Assembly: GCA_963750715.1 (NCBI GenBank)
Contig: CAVVRP010000016.1
Location: 124,001-188,000, forward strand
Length of the DNA stretch: 64,000 nucleotides
Direction of reading: 5' to 3'
DNA from: JAGVSR01 sp963750715
Lineage (GTDB): Bacteria > Pseudomonadota > Alphaproteobacteria > Rhizobiales > Hyphomicrobiaceae
In this document: positions 8,322-16,706 of the stretch, piece after piece
Numbering within the stretch: position 1 is the stretch's first letter
How the letters are laid out: each line of letters starts with the position of its first letter
Notes under the pieces: model-generated
Told to the model about the DNA's origin: nothing
Databases searched by the model: none
The model's input: only the letters and a program-made list of their open reading frames with translations
Made by a program: the position numbers and the translations under genes

Positions 8322-9359
8322 TCACATGCGTCCCAGCGGATGCTGGAAGAGGTTTTGCACCGAACGGGCCTGATACTTCTGGCTGGGCCGTGGTGCTGGC
8401 TTGGAGACAGCGCGCGCCCGCTGCAGCCTGTTGGCTCGAGTTTTGCCATAGGCCTTGGGCCTCGTGGCTGCGTTGGCATCGTCGCCCGGCAACGTGAAAG
8501 ACTGATCGTCGACGCCGGTCTGCTCGGTCTCGAGGCTGGCGAGGTTCTCGCCTTTCGGCATGGTGTCTCGTTGGGTCTCGATCGGGGGTGTGCTGAGCCA
8601 TGGCAGCCGTTCGTCGGCCGCGCCGGGGGTCAGCTCAACCGGTCCGCCAATCGCCATGCGGCCGGGTATCGGCGGTTTGGGCGCACTGTTCGCGATCACG
8701 ACAGAGCTTGGTGCCTTTCGAGATGGGCTGATGGTCTCGGCCGGCGCGGCCTGGGCGGAGATAACGTCGGCAATGCAGTTGCCGGTGGCCGACATCGTCT
8801 CTCCGTTGCGGCATGTGACGCCGCAAACGGCTGACGGATGCGCGCGCAGCAGCGTCAGCTGAATTTCGTCGGGGTCATCGAGCGGCAGAGTAGCGTTGAC
8901 GCGCTCCAGGAACCGCGAAAGAGCGCGCTTCGTCCTGTCCGACCAGGCCCCCGTGATCTCGCCACTATAGCAACCCGTTCGACGCAGTTCGCGCTGGACG
9001 GCCCGAACCACCTGCCGCCGCGTCATGGCTGGAGCCACCGGCGTGATCGACGTCTGCCAAGGCGCCGCTTCAGCGGCGGCAATGTGGTTGCTATTGGCGT
9101 CGGTCGTCTCGGTGGCGCTAGCCGTCAGAACGCGGTCAGAAGCAAACTTAGGCAGATTCGGCGACGTTGTCTGAACAGGAACGCGTGCGCCGACATCTGC
9201 GGATAGGACCGCTTCGTCCGTCGTCTCTGACGGCGACATCGATAGAATGCGCGTCATCGCGGCCAGTTTGTTTTCACGATCTTCGGGAGAGGGATAGTAG
9301 GCGTAAGCCGCGAACCAAAGACCGGCAAACAGCAGAGCATAACTGAAAAACGTCTGCAT
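8322..9359 (-). CDS. Membrane-anchored protein with a peptidoglycan-binding-like domain
   Basis: 345 residues from ATG 9359 (GGAG 11 bases upstream), starting with one N-terminal membrane segment (FSYALLFAGLWFAAYAYYP). Residues about 110-180 (RRQVVRAVQRELRRTGCYSG then EITGAWSDRTKRALSRFLERV) match a PG-binding-1-type three-helix domain extended by a Cys pair (GCYSG, AVCGVTC). The rest is a Pro/Ser/Ala-rich low-complexity tail ending basic. The topology suggests a periplasmic protein tethered in the inner membrane that contacts peptidoglycan. No catalytic domain is visible. It stands alone, convergent with cutA. Confidence 0.7.
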   Translation of the reverse strand: MQTFFSYALLFAGLWFAAYAYYPSPEDRENKLAAMTRILSMSPSETTDEAVLSADVGARVPVQTTSPNLPKFASDRVLTASATETTDANSNHIAAAEAAPWQTSITPVAPAMTRRQVVRAVQRELRRTGCYSGEITGAWSDRTKRALSRFLERVNATLPLDDPDEIQLTLLRAHPSAVCGVTCRNGETMSATGNCIADVISAQAAPAETISPSRKAPSSVVIANSAPKPPIPGRMAIGGPVELTPGAADERLPWLSTPPIETQRDTMPKGENLASLETEQTGVDDQSFTLPGDDANAATRPKAYGKTRANRLQRARAVSKPAPRPSQKYQARSVQNLFQHPLGRM

Positions 9360-9648
9360 GCCACGATACTCCAGACTCAACGAAACAGCGTGCGCCCTTA
9401 GACGCTTGGCGTTCCCGAGGATCGCCCTACCGCGCACGGTGGCCCAGCTCAATGTCAGCATTCATCTTACCTAAATTAACGCAATTGACGCCCGATGAGA
9501 ATGGCAAACCGCCAAAAAGTCATGTGCGAGCATAAGTTAGCCTGACTCCGCGGCTGCGTTGCCCGGCATCCGCACTTGCGGCGCATTTATCGTACGGATT
9601 TTGTCCGCGTGGACCTATTTCCGAAGCCGTGCTGCTGTGCAAAATGAC

Positions 9649-9690
9649 GGTCAGCCCTGGGGATAATCAGTGCATATCGCTGGGCTGACC
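9649..9690. repeat. 9-bp inverted repeat in a long AT-richer gap
   Basis: GGTCAGCCC (9649-9657) and GGGCTGACC (9682-9690) are perfect complements separated by 24 bases that include a GTGCATAT copy. This belongs to the 765-base gene-free gap 9360-10124, which otherwise shows only scattered short repeats and promoter-like AT-rich DNA. The loop is too long for a terminator; an operator or replication-type element is possible. Confidence 0.35.
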
Positions 9691-9913
9691 TGTGCATATA
9701 AGAACAGCATGCAGTGTGGTCACAGATGATGCAAAACAGTGTCACTCGTCGAAGCGTTCGAACTACAAGACTGATTCTCTTAACAAAAGATTTCGAATCG
9801 CGTAGCCTCAGCAACTGAGGGGGCGTGTCTCGCGTTCTGTAACGAGATGTCTGCGCCCGGTGCGACCAAAGTTTGCGCATTTCAATCGAGCGGCGATTGT
9901 GGCTGTGCATATG
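9670..9913 (+). repeat. Three copies of GTGCATAT
   Basis: GTGCATATC (9670-9678), GTGCATATA (9692-9700) and GTGCATATG (9905-9913). The last two are preceded by T, giving TGTGCATAT, one base off the DnaA-box core TGTGNATAA. They lie upstream of the membrane/winged-helix gene at 10125. With three short copies the significance is modest. Confidence 0.3.
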
Positions 9914-10124
9914 TGGTCTGCCGTAGTGTGGCGTAGCTCGTCAATCCTGCCGACGATCGTCGTTCAGTCTGCCGGTACCCATGGGGATGGGGCTGGAGCT
10001 CACAGCTGGGTGGAGAACGGCGCGCAAGTTCGCGTAGGGCTGCCACCAAAACCTCCTCGACAAGAAGAACGAGCCAGGCTCGTGTTTCGCGTATCGCGCC
10101 GGGCTCTCCGCACAGGAGAGGGCT

Positions 10125-11345
10125 ATGAGGCACGTACTAGGTATATTGGGGGTTCTAGCGGCCGGCGTTCTGCTCGCCGTTTCTGCCGCGATGAACTGGC
10201 GTTTCGGATACAGTCTCGGGAAAACCGAGCTTGATGGCTTGATCTACGGTTCGGCTTCGGCTGCCGCAGACTGCATGAAGGCTCTTGTCCCGTTCTTCTT
10301 TTTTGCCGCACTCCGAAACAAGATGTGGTCGCAAGCTGCAGCTTCCGTGGTGGTGTGGGTGGTCGTGACCGCCTACTCGCTGACGTCGGCTCTCGGGCAT
10401 GCGGCGCTCAACAGGCTTGATACCGCCGGTCAGCGCGCAGTCGAAGCACAGTCCTACAAGGATCTGCGTGCAGATCTGAAGCGGGCCGAGGAACAGCTGA
10501 GCTGGGTACCCCAGCACAGGCCCATGGCCGCAGTTCAAAGCGACATCGAGAATGCCAAGAACCAGCGCCCCTGGGCCTGGACTTCAGGCTGCACGGATGT
10601 GAAGGGCAAGCAAGGTCGCGATTTCTGTCAGCAATACTTAGCGTTCGCGTCTGAGTTCGCCTCCGGTGAAGAGGCAGGCAAGCTGCAAACGCGCATTGCT
10701 GAGATTTCCGGCAAGCTTTCTCAAGTGAAGGGTTCCACAGTGATGGCGGAATCCGATCCGCAGGCTGCCGTGCTTGCCAAGCTGTCCGGCATGGACCTCG
10801 AGAAAGTCCAGATAGCGATGACGATATTCATCGCTCTGCTGCTTGAAGTTGGGTCGGGCTTCGGCATGTACGTAGCCTTCAGCCAGTGGCGTCTCTACGA
10901 TAACGACGCTCCGGCCGCGCCAATGATGGCGACGGTCATGACAAGCACCGCTGCGGCAGCGGTGACAGTCCCGGCGGCACAGCCGGCGCCTGTTCAGATT
11001 GCCAGGCCGCGTTCTGGAGCAAACGACAACAAGACGGCTCCGGCTTCTGCAAAACTCATTGCTCCCGAGTCCGATGTAGAGCGTTTCTACAAGGAGGCCG
11101 TGGAAACCGAGAACGGGTCCACAGTCAGTGCAACTCAACTCTACGAAGAGTACTGCATCTGGTGTGAGGATCAAAAGAAGGAACCGTTGGCACATCCAAC
11201 ATTCGGTCGTGAGTTCCAAGAGTTGGGCGTCCAGAAGGCCAGAGTGGCCGGTAGGATCCGCTATGTGGGGATTTCCCTCAAATCTGGAAGAGCGGCTGAT
11301 GAGGAGGATAAGAAGCTGACGGCCTTACGGTCCGAAGCGGCCTAG
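10125..11345 (+). CDS. Polytopic membrane protein with a C-terminal primase-like winged-helix segment
   Basis: 406 residues with AGGAG just before the ATG. Three membrane segments come first (about 5-25, 48-62, 68-90), then a charged, coiled-coil-prone periplasmic or cytosolic stretch with two Cys (TSGCTD, RDFCQQY), a fourth membrane segment (about 227-250, IAMTIFIALLLEVGSGFGMYV), a Pro/Ala linker, and a C-terminal domain (about 320-395) reading ATQLYEEYCIWCEDQKKEP then TFGREFQELGVQKARVAG. That last part resembles the winged-helix tails of phage/plasmid P4-type primases. Membrane anchor plus nucleic-acid-binding-like domain is unusual. Function unknown; I suspect mobile-element ancestry from the flanking non-coding DNA. 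Confidence 0.6.
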   Translation: MRHVLGILGVLAAGVLLAVSAAMNWRFGYSLGKTELDGLIYGSASAAADCMKALVPFFFFAALRNKMWSQAAASVVVWVVVTAYSLTSALGHAALNRLDTAGQRAVEAQSYKDLRADLKRAEEQLSWVPQHRPMAAVQSDIENAKNQRPWAWTSGCTDVKGKQGRDFCQQYLAFASEFASGEEAGKLQTRIAEISGKLSQVKGSTVMAESDPQAAVLAKLSGMDLEKVQIAMTIFIALLLEVGSGFGMYVAFSQWRLYDNDAPAAPMMATVMTSTAAAAVTVPAAQPAPVQIARPRSGANDNKTAPASAKLIAPESDVERFYKEAVETENGSTVSATQLYEEYCIWCEDQKKEPLAHPTFGREFQELGVQKARVAGRIRYVGISLKSGRAADEEDKKLTALRSEAA

Positions 11346-11360
11346 CAGATAGGCATCGGG

Positions 11361-11386
11361 AAAGGGTCGCGGAAGCGGCCCTTTTT
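11361..11386 (+). terminator. Rho-independent terminator after the membrane/winged-helix gene
   Basis: Stem AAGGGTCGC (11362-11370) pairs with GCGGCCCTT (11375-11383, one G-U) around a GGAA tetraloop, followed by TTT. It begins 16 bases after the stop codon of the 10125 gene. Confidence 0.75.
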
Positions 11387-11404
11387 CATTTCCGGAATTT
11401 TAAG

Positions 11405-11440
11405 AGCGGCGGTCCCTTGGGCCGCCGCTTTTACTTTTTG
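11405..11440 (+). terminator. Second, tandem terminator
   Basis: Stem AGCGGCGGTCC (11405-11415) pairs with GGGCCGCCGCT (11419-11429) over a CTT loop, followed by TTTACTTTTT. Two hairpins in a row insulate the downstream GNAT/aap region from read-through. Confidence 0.75.
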
Positions 11441-11528
11441 CATGATGCGCGGGTCGAAATCCGCGGCCGCCTTCTGCGATTGACATGGGCGCGGTAAGAC
11501 CACAGCCTGAGACCTGCAGGGTAACAGC

Positions 11529-12134
11529 ATGCAGACGGATACCAGCCGCGTGAACCGCAACGCCAGTTCAGTCAGTGACGCCGCGCGCTCTGGCAACGTG
11601 CTCATCGAAAAATGGAGCCGGTGCGAGCACACGGATCGAATGCTGGCCGAACTCGATGCCGTTTTTTTTGCGGCGAGCGCGACCACGACGTTTCCCAACG
11701 AGGGTGCCCGCGCCGCGTTTCGCGAGCGGTGGCTCGGACGCTACCTGACGTATGATCCCGGCTGGGCCTACATCGCCCGTGCGCCCTCGGGGGCGGTTGC
11801 GGGCTATCTCGTGGCGAGCCCGGAAGACGCGGCCAGATCGGAACGCTTCGCCGATATCTCCTACTTCGCGGGCTTTGCCCATCTCACCGCCGCGTATTCG
11901 GTGCAGCTCCACGTCAATCTGGCTTCGAAATGGCGTGGACAGGGTATCGGCTCACGGCTGATCGAAACTCTCGCGGCCGATGCTGGCGCGGCAGGCCTTG
12001 CAGGCATTCACGCGATCTCGTCTCGCGGCATGCGGAATGTCGGCTTCTATCTGGCGAACGGCTTTCATGAGGCCGGAACGCAGGACTGGAACGGACGCGA
12101 ACTCGTGTTTCTGGCACGGCGGGTCTTGCTGTGA
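11529..12134 (+). CDS. GNAT-family N-acetyltransferase
   Basis: 201 residues. The acetyl-CoA-binding motif A is clear at about 132-150 (LHVNLASKWRGQGIGSRLIE), followed by a typical C-terminal GFYLANGFHEAGTQ strand-helix. The first 25 residues are polar and poorly conserved-looking, so a later start is possible. Members acetylate amines or protein N-termini; the substrate is not predictable. It lies 70 bases upstream of the amino-acid transporter operon on the same strand and may be co-transcribed, since no terminator is visible between them. Confidence 0.8.
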   Translation: MQTDTSRVNRNASSVSDAARSGNVLIEKWSRCEHTDRMLAELDAVFFAASATTTFPNEGARAAFRERWLGRYLTYDPGWAYIARAPSGAVAGYLVASPEDAARSERFADISYFAGFAHLTAAYSVQLHVNLASKWRGQGIGSRLIETLAADAGAAGLAGIHAISSRGMRNVGFYLANGFHEAGTQDWNGRELVFLARRVLL

Positions 12135-12204
12135 TGCAGCATGGCGATTGCGCGGCCCCACGGTGCCCGGCATAGTCCGCCCGTAACACCACTCCGGAGG
12201 ACCG

Positions 12205-12984
12205 ATGGTGGACCTTAGCGCGGGCCTGAACACGCAGCCGCGATCGCGGGACCATGTTGTGGAACTAACCGGCGTCTGCAAATCCTACGGCAAGTTCCAG
12301 GCTCTTCGCGGCATCGATCTCAAGATTGCACCCGGCGAGAAGATCGTCATCTGCGGACCGTCGGGTTCGGGAAAATCGACGCTCATTCGCTGCATCAACG
12401 CGCTGGAACGCCACGACGTCGGGACCATTGTGGTAGATGGCATCGAGGTCTCGAACGATCTGCGCGACATCGAGGCCGTACGTCGCGAAACTGGGATGGT
12501 GTTTCAAAGCTTCAATCTGTTTCCGCATCTGACCGTGCTCGACAATCTTTGCCTTGCGCCGGTCTGGGTTCGCCGCACGCCTCGCGCGGAGGCCGAACGG
12601 TGCGCGATGGAACTGCTGGAGCGCGTACGCATCGCCGATCAGGCGCTGAAGTATCCGGGGCAGCTTTCCGGTGGCCAGCAGCAGAGAGTGGCGATAGCCC
12701 GTGCGCTCGCCATGAGCCCTCGCGTGATGCTGTTCGACGAACCGACCTCCGCGCTCGACCCCGAGATGGTCAAGGAAGTTCTCGATGTGATGACCGCGCT
12801 TGCGAAAGGCGGCATGACGATGGTCGTTGTCACGCACGAAATGGCCTTCGCCCGCGCCGTGGCCGATCGCGTCATCTTCATGGATAAGGGCGAGATCGTA
12901 GAGCAGGCCCCGCCGGATGAATTCTTCGCCAATCCCCGTCACGACCGCACGCGTGCGTTCCTGGCGCAGATCCTGAACCATTAG
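12205..12984 (+). CDS. aapP: Polar amino-acid ABC transporter, ATP-binding subunit
   Basis: 259 residues. Walker A GPSGSGKST, Q-loop VFQSFNLFPH, signature LSGGQQQRVAIARAL, Walker B VMLFDEPTSALDPE, and switch His in VVTHEM are all intact. This is the GlnQ/AapP subfamily, which powers uptake of polar amino acids across the inner membrane. The gene heads an operon (P-J-Q-M) whose next start lies 10 bases after its stop. In rhizobial aap operons the ATPase gene is usually last, so the order here differs. Confidence 0.92.
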   Translation: MVDLSAGLNTQPRSRDHVVELTGVCKSYGKFQALRGIDLKIAPGEKIVICGPSGSGKSTLIRCINALERHDVGTIVVDGIEVSNDLRDIEAVRRETGMVFQSFNLFPHLTVLDNLCLAPVWVRRTPRAEAERCAMELLERVRIADQALKYPGQLSGGQQQRVAIARALAMSPRVMLFDEPTSALDPEMVKEVLDVMTALAKGGMTMVVVTHEMAFARAVADRVIFMDKGEIVEQAPPDEFFANPRHDRTRAFLAQILNH

Positions 12985-12993
12985 GGGCACGTG

Positions 12994-14025
12994 ATGGCAC
13001 GATCAATGTGGTGGTGCCTGATCAGCGTGGTCGCGATGGCGGCCTGCGCGGCGACGGCCCTGGCGCAAGACCGGCAAAGAACGCTCGACGCCGTGAAGGC
13101 GCGCGGTCAGCTCAACTGCGGCGTCAACACCGGGCTCGCCGGATTTTCCCAGCCGGACGACAGGGGCGACTGGAAGGGTCTCGATGTCGATCTCTGCCGG
13201 GCCATCGCCGCCGCCATCTTCAAGGACGCTTCGAAGGTGAAGTATGTGCCGTTGACAGCGAAGGAGCGTTTTACCGCGCTGCAGTCGGGCGAGGTCGACC
13301 TGCTGTCGCGCAACACAACCTGGACGATGAGCCGCGACACGTCCCTCGGCTTAAGCTTTGCCGGGGTCATGTACTACGATGGACAAAGCTTTCTCGTGAA
13401 AAAGTCGCTTGGCGTCTCCGATGCGCGCCAGCTCGGTGGAGCTACGATCTGCGTCCAGACGGGCACGACGAACGAACTGAACCTAGCCGACTTCTTTCGC
13501 ATCAACGGCCTCAGGTACTATCCCGTCGTATTCGAGAAGAACGACGAGGCGGTTGCCGCCTACAACACCGGCCGCTGCGACGCCTACACCACCGACAGCT
13601 CGGGCCTTTATGCGGAACGCCTGAAGCTCGGCAAGCTCGACGAGCACCTGGTGCTGCCGGAGGTGATCTCGAAGGAGCCGCTCGGACCTGCGGTGCGCCA
13701 GGGCGACTTCCAATGGCTCAACATCGTCCGGTGGACGTTGTTTGCGCTGCTCAACGCGGAAGAACTCGGCGTCTCGCGGACCAACGTCGCGGAGGCCGCC
13801 AACTCCGAAAACCCGCAGATCAAACGATTGCTCGGCAAGGAAGGCGACTTCGGCAAGGGGCTCGGCCTCGACAACGAGTGGGCATTCCGGATCATCGCCG
13901 AGGTGGGCAACTACGGCGAGATGTTCGAGCGCAACGTCGGCAAGGGATCGCGCCTCGCCATCCCGCGCGGCATCAACGCTCTTTGGAAGGACGGCGGGCT
14001 GCAATACGCCGCGCCCATCAGATAG
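12994..14025 (+). CDS. aapJ: Amino-acid ABC transporter, periplasmic binding protein
   Basis: 343 residues from ATG 12994 (an adjacent GTG at 12991 is equally usable; AGGGG lies upstream). A signal peptide ends at ATALA-QDR. The mature part has the family opening LDAVKARGQLNCGVNTGLAGF and GLDVDLCRAIAAAIF, then RFTALQSGEVDLLSRNTTWT, all characteristic of AapJ/BztA solute-binding proteins of the general L-amino-acid importer. Four mature Cys include the conserved CVQTGTT. It overlaps or abuts the permease start that follows. Confidence 0.93.
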   Translation: MARSMWWCLISVVAMAACAATALAQDRQRTLDAVKARGQLNCGVNTGLAGFSQPDDRGDWKGLDVDLCRAIAAAIFKDASKVKYVPLTAKERFTALQSGEVDLLSRNTTWTMSRDTSLGLSFAGVMYYDGQSFLVKKSLGVSDARQLGGATICVQTGTTNELNLADFFRINGLRYYPVVFEKNDEAVAAYNTGRCDAYTTDSSGLYAERLKLGKLDEHLVLPEVISKEPLGPAVRQGDFQWLNIVRWTLFALLNAEELGVSRTNVAEAANSENPQIKRLLGKEGDFGKGLGLDNEWAFRIIAEVGNYGEMFERNVGKGSRLAIPRGINALWKDGGLQYAAPIR

Positions 14026-14033
14026 TGAGCGCC

Positions 14034-15232
14034 ATGCTGGGCAGCGGCAAGCACAATCGGGCGGGAACTCGCGGCGCGCTCGCGTATCTCTACGACGCTC
14101 GCGCTCGTGGGATTTTCTTACAGGCATTAGCCATCGCGGCGCTCTGCCTACTGTTTTACGAAATCGCATCCAATACGGCTGAAAATCTGCGCCGCCAGAA
14201 CGTGGCCTCCGGCTTCGATTTCCTGGGCCGCACATCCGGCTTCGATGTCTCTCAGAAGCTGATATCCTACTCCAACACCATGACCTTCGGCCGCGCCTTC
14301 TGGGTCGGACTGCTCAACACATTGCTCGTATCTAGTCTCGGGATCGTACTTGCGACGGGGCTCGGGTTCGTCATCGGCGTCGCTCGGCTATCGGGTAACT
14401 GGCTCGTTGCCCGTCTGTCGACGATCTACATCGAGATCGTCCGCAACATCCCGCTGCTGCTGCAATTGCTCTTCTGGTACTTTGCCGCGTTGAAAGCGCT
14501 GCCTATGCCGCTGCAGAGCACCGAACTAGGTGCAGGAATGCATCTCAACCGGCGCGGTCTTTACCTGCCGTGGCCGGCTGAGCCGGGGGCTTTCAACGCA
14601 ATCCTTCTCGGCGGTATCGTCGCTGTCGGCGCAGTCTTTGCGCTGACGAGTCATGCCCGGCGCCGCCGCAAGGCGACCGGCGAAATCCAGTCCGTGGGAT
14701 GGATCTCCGCCGCAATGCTGATCTTCATCCCCGCCGGATTTCAGCTGCTGTTCGGCGGTCCGCTCGCCATCGAGTTCTCCCAAGCTCGGCCACTTCAACA
14801 TCGAGGGCGGTCTCGTCATTCAGCCGGAATTCGGTGCTTTGCTGATCGGGCTCAGTGTCTACACAGCAGCTTTCATCGCCGAGATCGTACGTGCCGGTGT
14901 TCAGGGAGTTCCCAAAGGCCAGTACGAAGCCGCCGCCGCCGTGGGGCTGTCGCGATACCAGAACTCTTCGCCTCGTGATCATTCCGCAGGCCGCGCGCAT
15001 CATGATCCCGCCGCTGACCAACCAGTTCCTGAACCTCACCAAGAATTCGTCGCTCGCGGTTGCGATCGGATATCCCGATCTCGTGTCGGTGTTCTCTGGC
15101 ACGGTGCTGAACCTTACCAACCAGGCCGTCGAGGTCATCCTCGTCACCATGGGCGTCTATCTGGCATTGAGCCTTATGACCTCGGCGCTGATGAACTGGC
15201 TCAACGGGCGTTGGGCCATCGTGGAGCGCTGA
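14034..15232 (+). pseudogene. aapQ: Amino-acid ABC transporter permease AapQ, two +1 frameshifts
   Basis: The N-terminal part (membrane segments, then the large insert typical of AapQ) is in the frame starting MLGSGKHNRAG. At GAGTTC 14772-14777 the frame must shift by one base to continue KLGHFNIEGGLVIQPEFGAL and the permease core EIVRAGVQGVPKGQYEAAAA. At GAACTC 14961-14966 it must shift again to give QTLRLVIIPQAARIMIPP and run to TGA 15230-15232. With both extra bases removed the protein is about 398 residues, a normal AapQ length with no other lesion. Either the sequence carries two insertion errors or the permease is inactive while aapP, aapJ and aapM stay intact. An in-frame GTG at 14025 overlaps the aapJ stop and is an alternative start. 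Confidence 0.85.
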
Positions 15233-15233
15233 G

Positions 15234-16316
15234 ATGCGAGGTAATACCATCAGTGGAGCGATGTCATGGGCGCGCGTCAATCTGTTCTCGTCGTGGAGCA
15301 ACTCGCTTCTAACGCTCGCGGGCGCGTGGTTCGTCTATGTGATCGTGGTGGGAGTGATCGACTGGGCAATCGTGCGCGCCGTCTATTCCGGCAGCAATGG
15401 GGACGCATGCTCGCATACCGGCTCCGGCGCCTGCTGGCCCTTCATCACCCACAAGTGCGGGTTGTTCATGTATGGTCGCTATCCCGACGCCGAACGATGG
15501 CGGGTCGATCTCACACTGGCGCTTGCCGTTGGCGGGCTGGTGCCGCTGATGCTGCCGCGCCTGCCAGGCAAGCTGTGGCTTTCGCTCTACATGCTGATCG
15601 TGTTCCCGATCATGGGCTTCGTACTCCTGACCGGCGGTATGTTCGGTCTGCCCATCGTCAAGACATCGCTGTGGGGCGGCCTTTTGATCACGCTGGTGGT
15701 CGCCAGCTCCGGCATCGCGGCGTCGTTCCCGCTCGGCATCCTACTGGCGCTTGGCCGGCGGTCGGTATTGCCGATCGTGCGCTGGATGTCGACGGCATAC
15801 ATCGAGGTGGTGCGCGGCGTGCCGCTGATCACGGTCCTGTTCATGGCATCCGTGATGCTGCCGCTGTTTTTGCCGGGCGATATCACCATCGACAAGCTGC
15901 TGCGCGCTCTGATGGGCGTGGCGCTGTTCTCGGCCGCGTATCTTGCAGAAGTTATTCGCGGCGGCTTGCAGGCGATCCCGCGCAGTCAGTACGAGGCCGC
16001 CGATGCACTGGGACTAGGGTACTGGCGGAAGATGGGCTTCATCATCCTGCCGCAGGCGTTGCGCCTGGTGATCCCCGGTATCGTCAATTCCTTCATCGCC
16101 CTGTTCAAGGATACGAGCCTCGTCCTGATCATCGGTGTATTCGATCTGCTCGGCATCGTGCAGCAGTCGATCCAGGCCGACAGCACCTGGTTCTCCCCGC
16201 AGACGGCGGCGACGGGCTACGTCTTTGCCGGAGCGATTTTCTGGGCGTTCTGTTTCGCCATGAGCCGCTATTCGGACTATCTGGAAAAACTGCTGTCCAA
16301 CGATAGGCGCACGTAA
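15234..16316 (+). CDS. aapM: Amino-acid ABC transporter permease AapM
   Basis: 360 residues, intact. It has the AapM layout: one N-terminal membrane segment, a Cys-containing periplasmic loop (DACSHTGSGACWPF), two further segments, and a C-terminal permease domain with the EAA-type loop RSQYEAADALGLGYWRKM and FKDTSLVLIIGVFDLLG. It pairs with AapQ to form the inner-membrane channel. The start lies 2 bases after the aapQ stop with GGAG upstream, indicating translational coupling and that the aapQ reading frame was meant to reach 15232. Confidence 0.92.
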   Translation: MRGNTISGAMSWARVNLFSSWSNSLLTLAGAWFVYVIVVGVIDWAIVRAVYSGSNGDACSHTGSGACWPFITHKCGLFMYGRYPDAERWRVDLTLALAVGGLVPLMLPRLPGKLWLSLYMLIVFPIMGFVLLTGGMFGLPIVKTSLWGGLLITLVVASSGIAASFPLGILLALGRRSVLPIVRWMSTAYIEVVRGVPLITVLFMASVMLPLFLPGDITIDKLLRALMGVALFSAAYLAEVIRGGLQAIPRSQYEAADALGLGYWRKMGFIILPQALRLVIPGIVNSFIALFKDTSLVLIIGVFDLLGIVQQSIQADSTWFSPQTAATGYVFAGAIFWAFCFAMSRYSDYLEKLLSNDRRT

Positions 16317-16378
16317 TCGTCGTCATCGCATTGCAATGACAGCCGGTTAGTGCGGGCTAGGGTTGCTGGAACGAGCGG

Positions 16379-16528
16379 ATGCCCATGAAAAAGCTCCGAG
16401 CTTTCATCGACGAACTTCTCAAGCTCGCGGTCATCGTCATGGTCTGTACGATCGCGATGTTAGCCTTTGCTCCCACCGACCATGGCGATCCGACCGATGT
16501 GGCCTCGGCTCGGAAATCCGGTATCTGA
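16379..16528 (+). CDS. Small single-pass membrane protein
   Basis: A 49-residue frame starts at ATG 16379 (or 16385) with GGA about 9 bases upstream and reads MPMKKLRAFIDELLKLAV, then a membrane segment (VIVMVCTIAMLAFAP), then a polar tail ending SARKSGI. Charge distribution predicts the N terminus inside. No family recognised. The gap between aapM and the DUF2130 gene otherwise holds nothing identifiable apart from a T-rich run near 16560-16580. Confidence 0.4.
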   Translation: MPMKKLRAFIDELLKLAVIVMVCTIAMLAFAPTDHGDPTDVASARKSGI

Positions 16529-16706
16529 CCGCGGTCGGTTAACGCGCTGCCGCTCCGTTTTCCACAGTTTTTCTATTTTTGCCGAACCATGCGGCAGCCG
16601 TTCACGGCAACCATGATACTTCCGGTCAGCCATCGTAAAGCCCGGCGAATCGGGAAAATCGATAGCTTGCTATTTTGCAGTCTAGCATCCCGCTCGAGGA
16701 AAGCGC

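Noticed and set aside
13008..14024. Plus-strand frame overlapping aapJ, continuous with the first part of aapQ
   Set aside because: The part over aapJ is Arg-rich shadow sequence in the wrong frame; only the portion from about 14034 is real aapQ.
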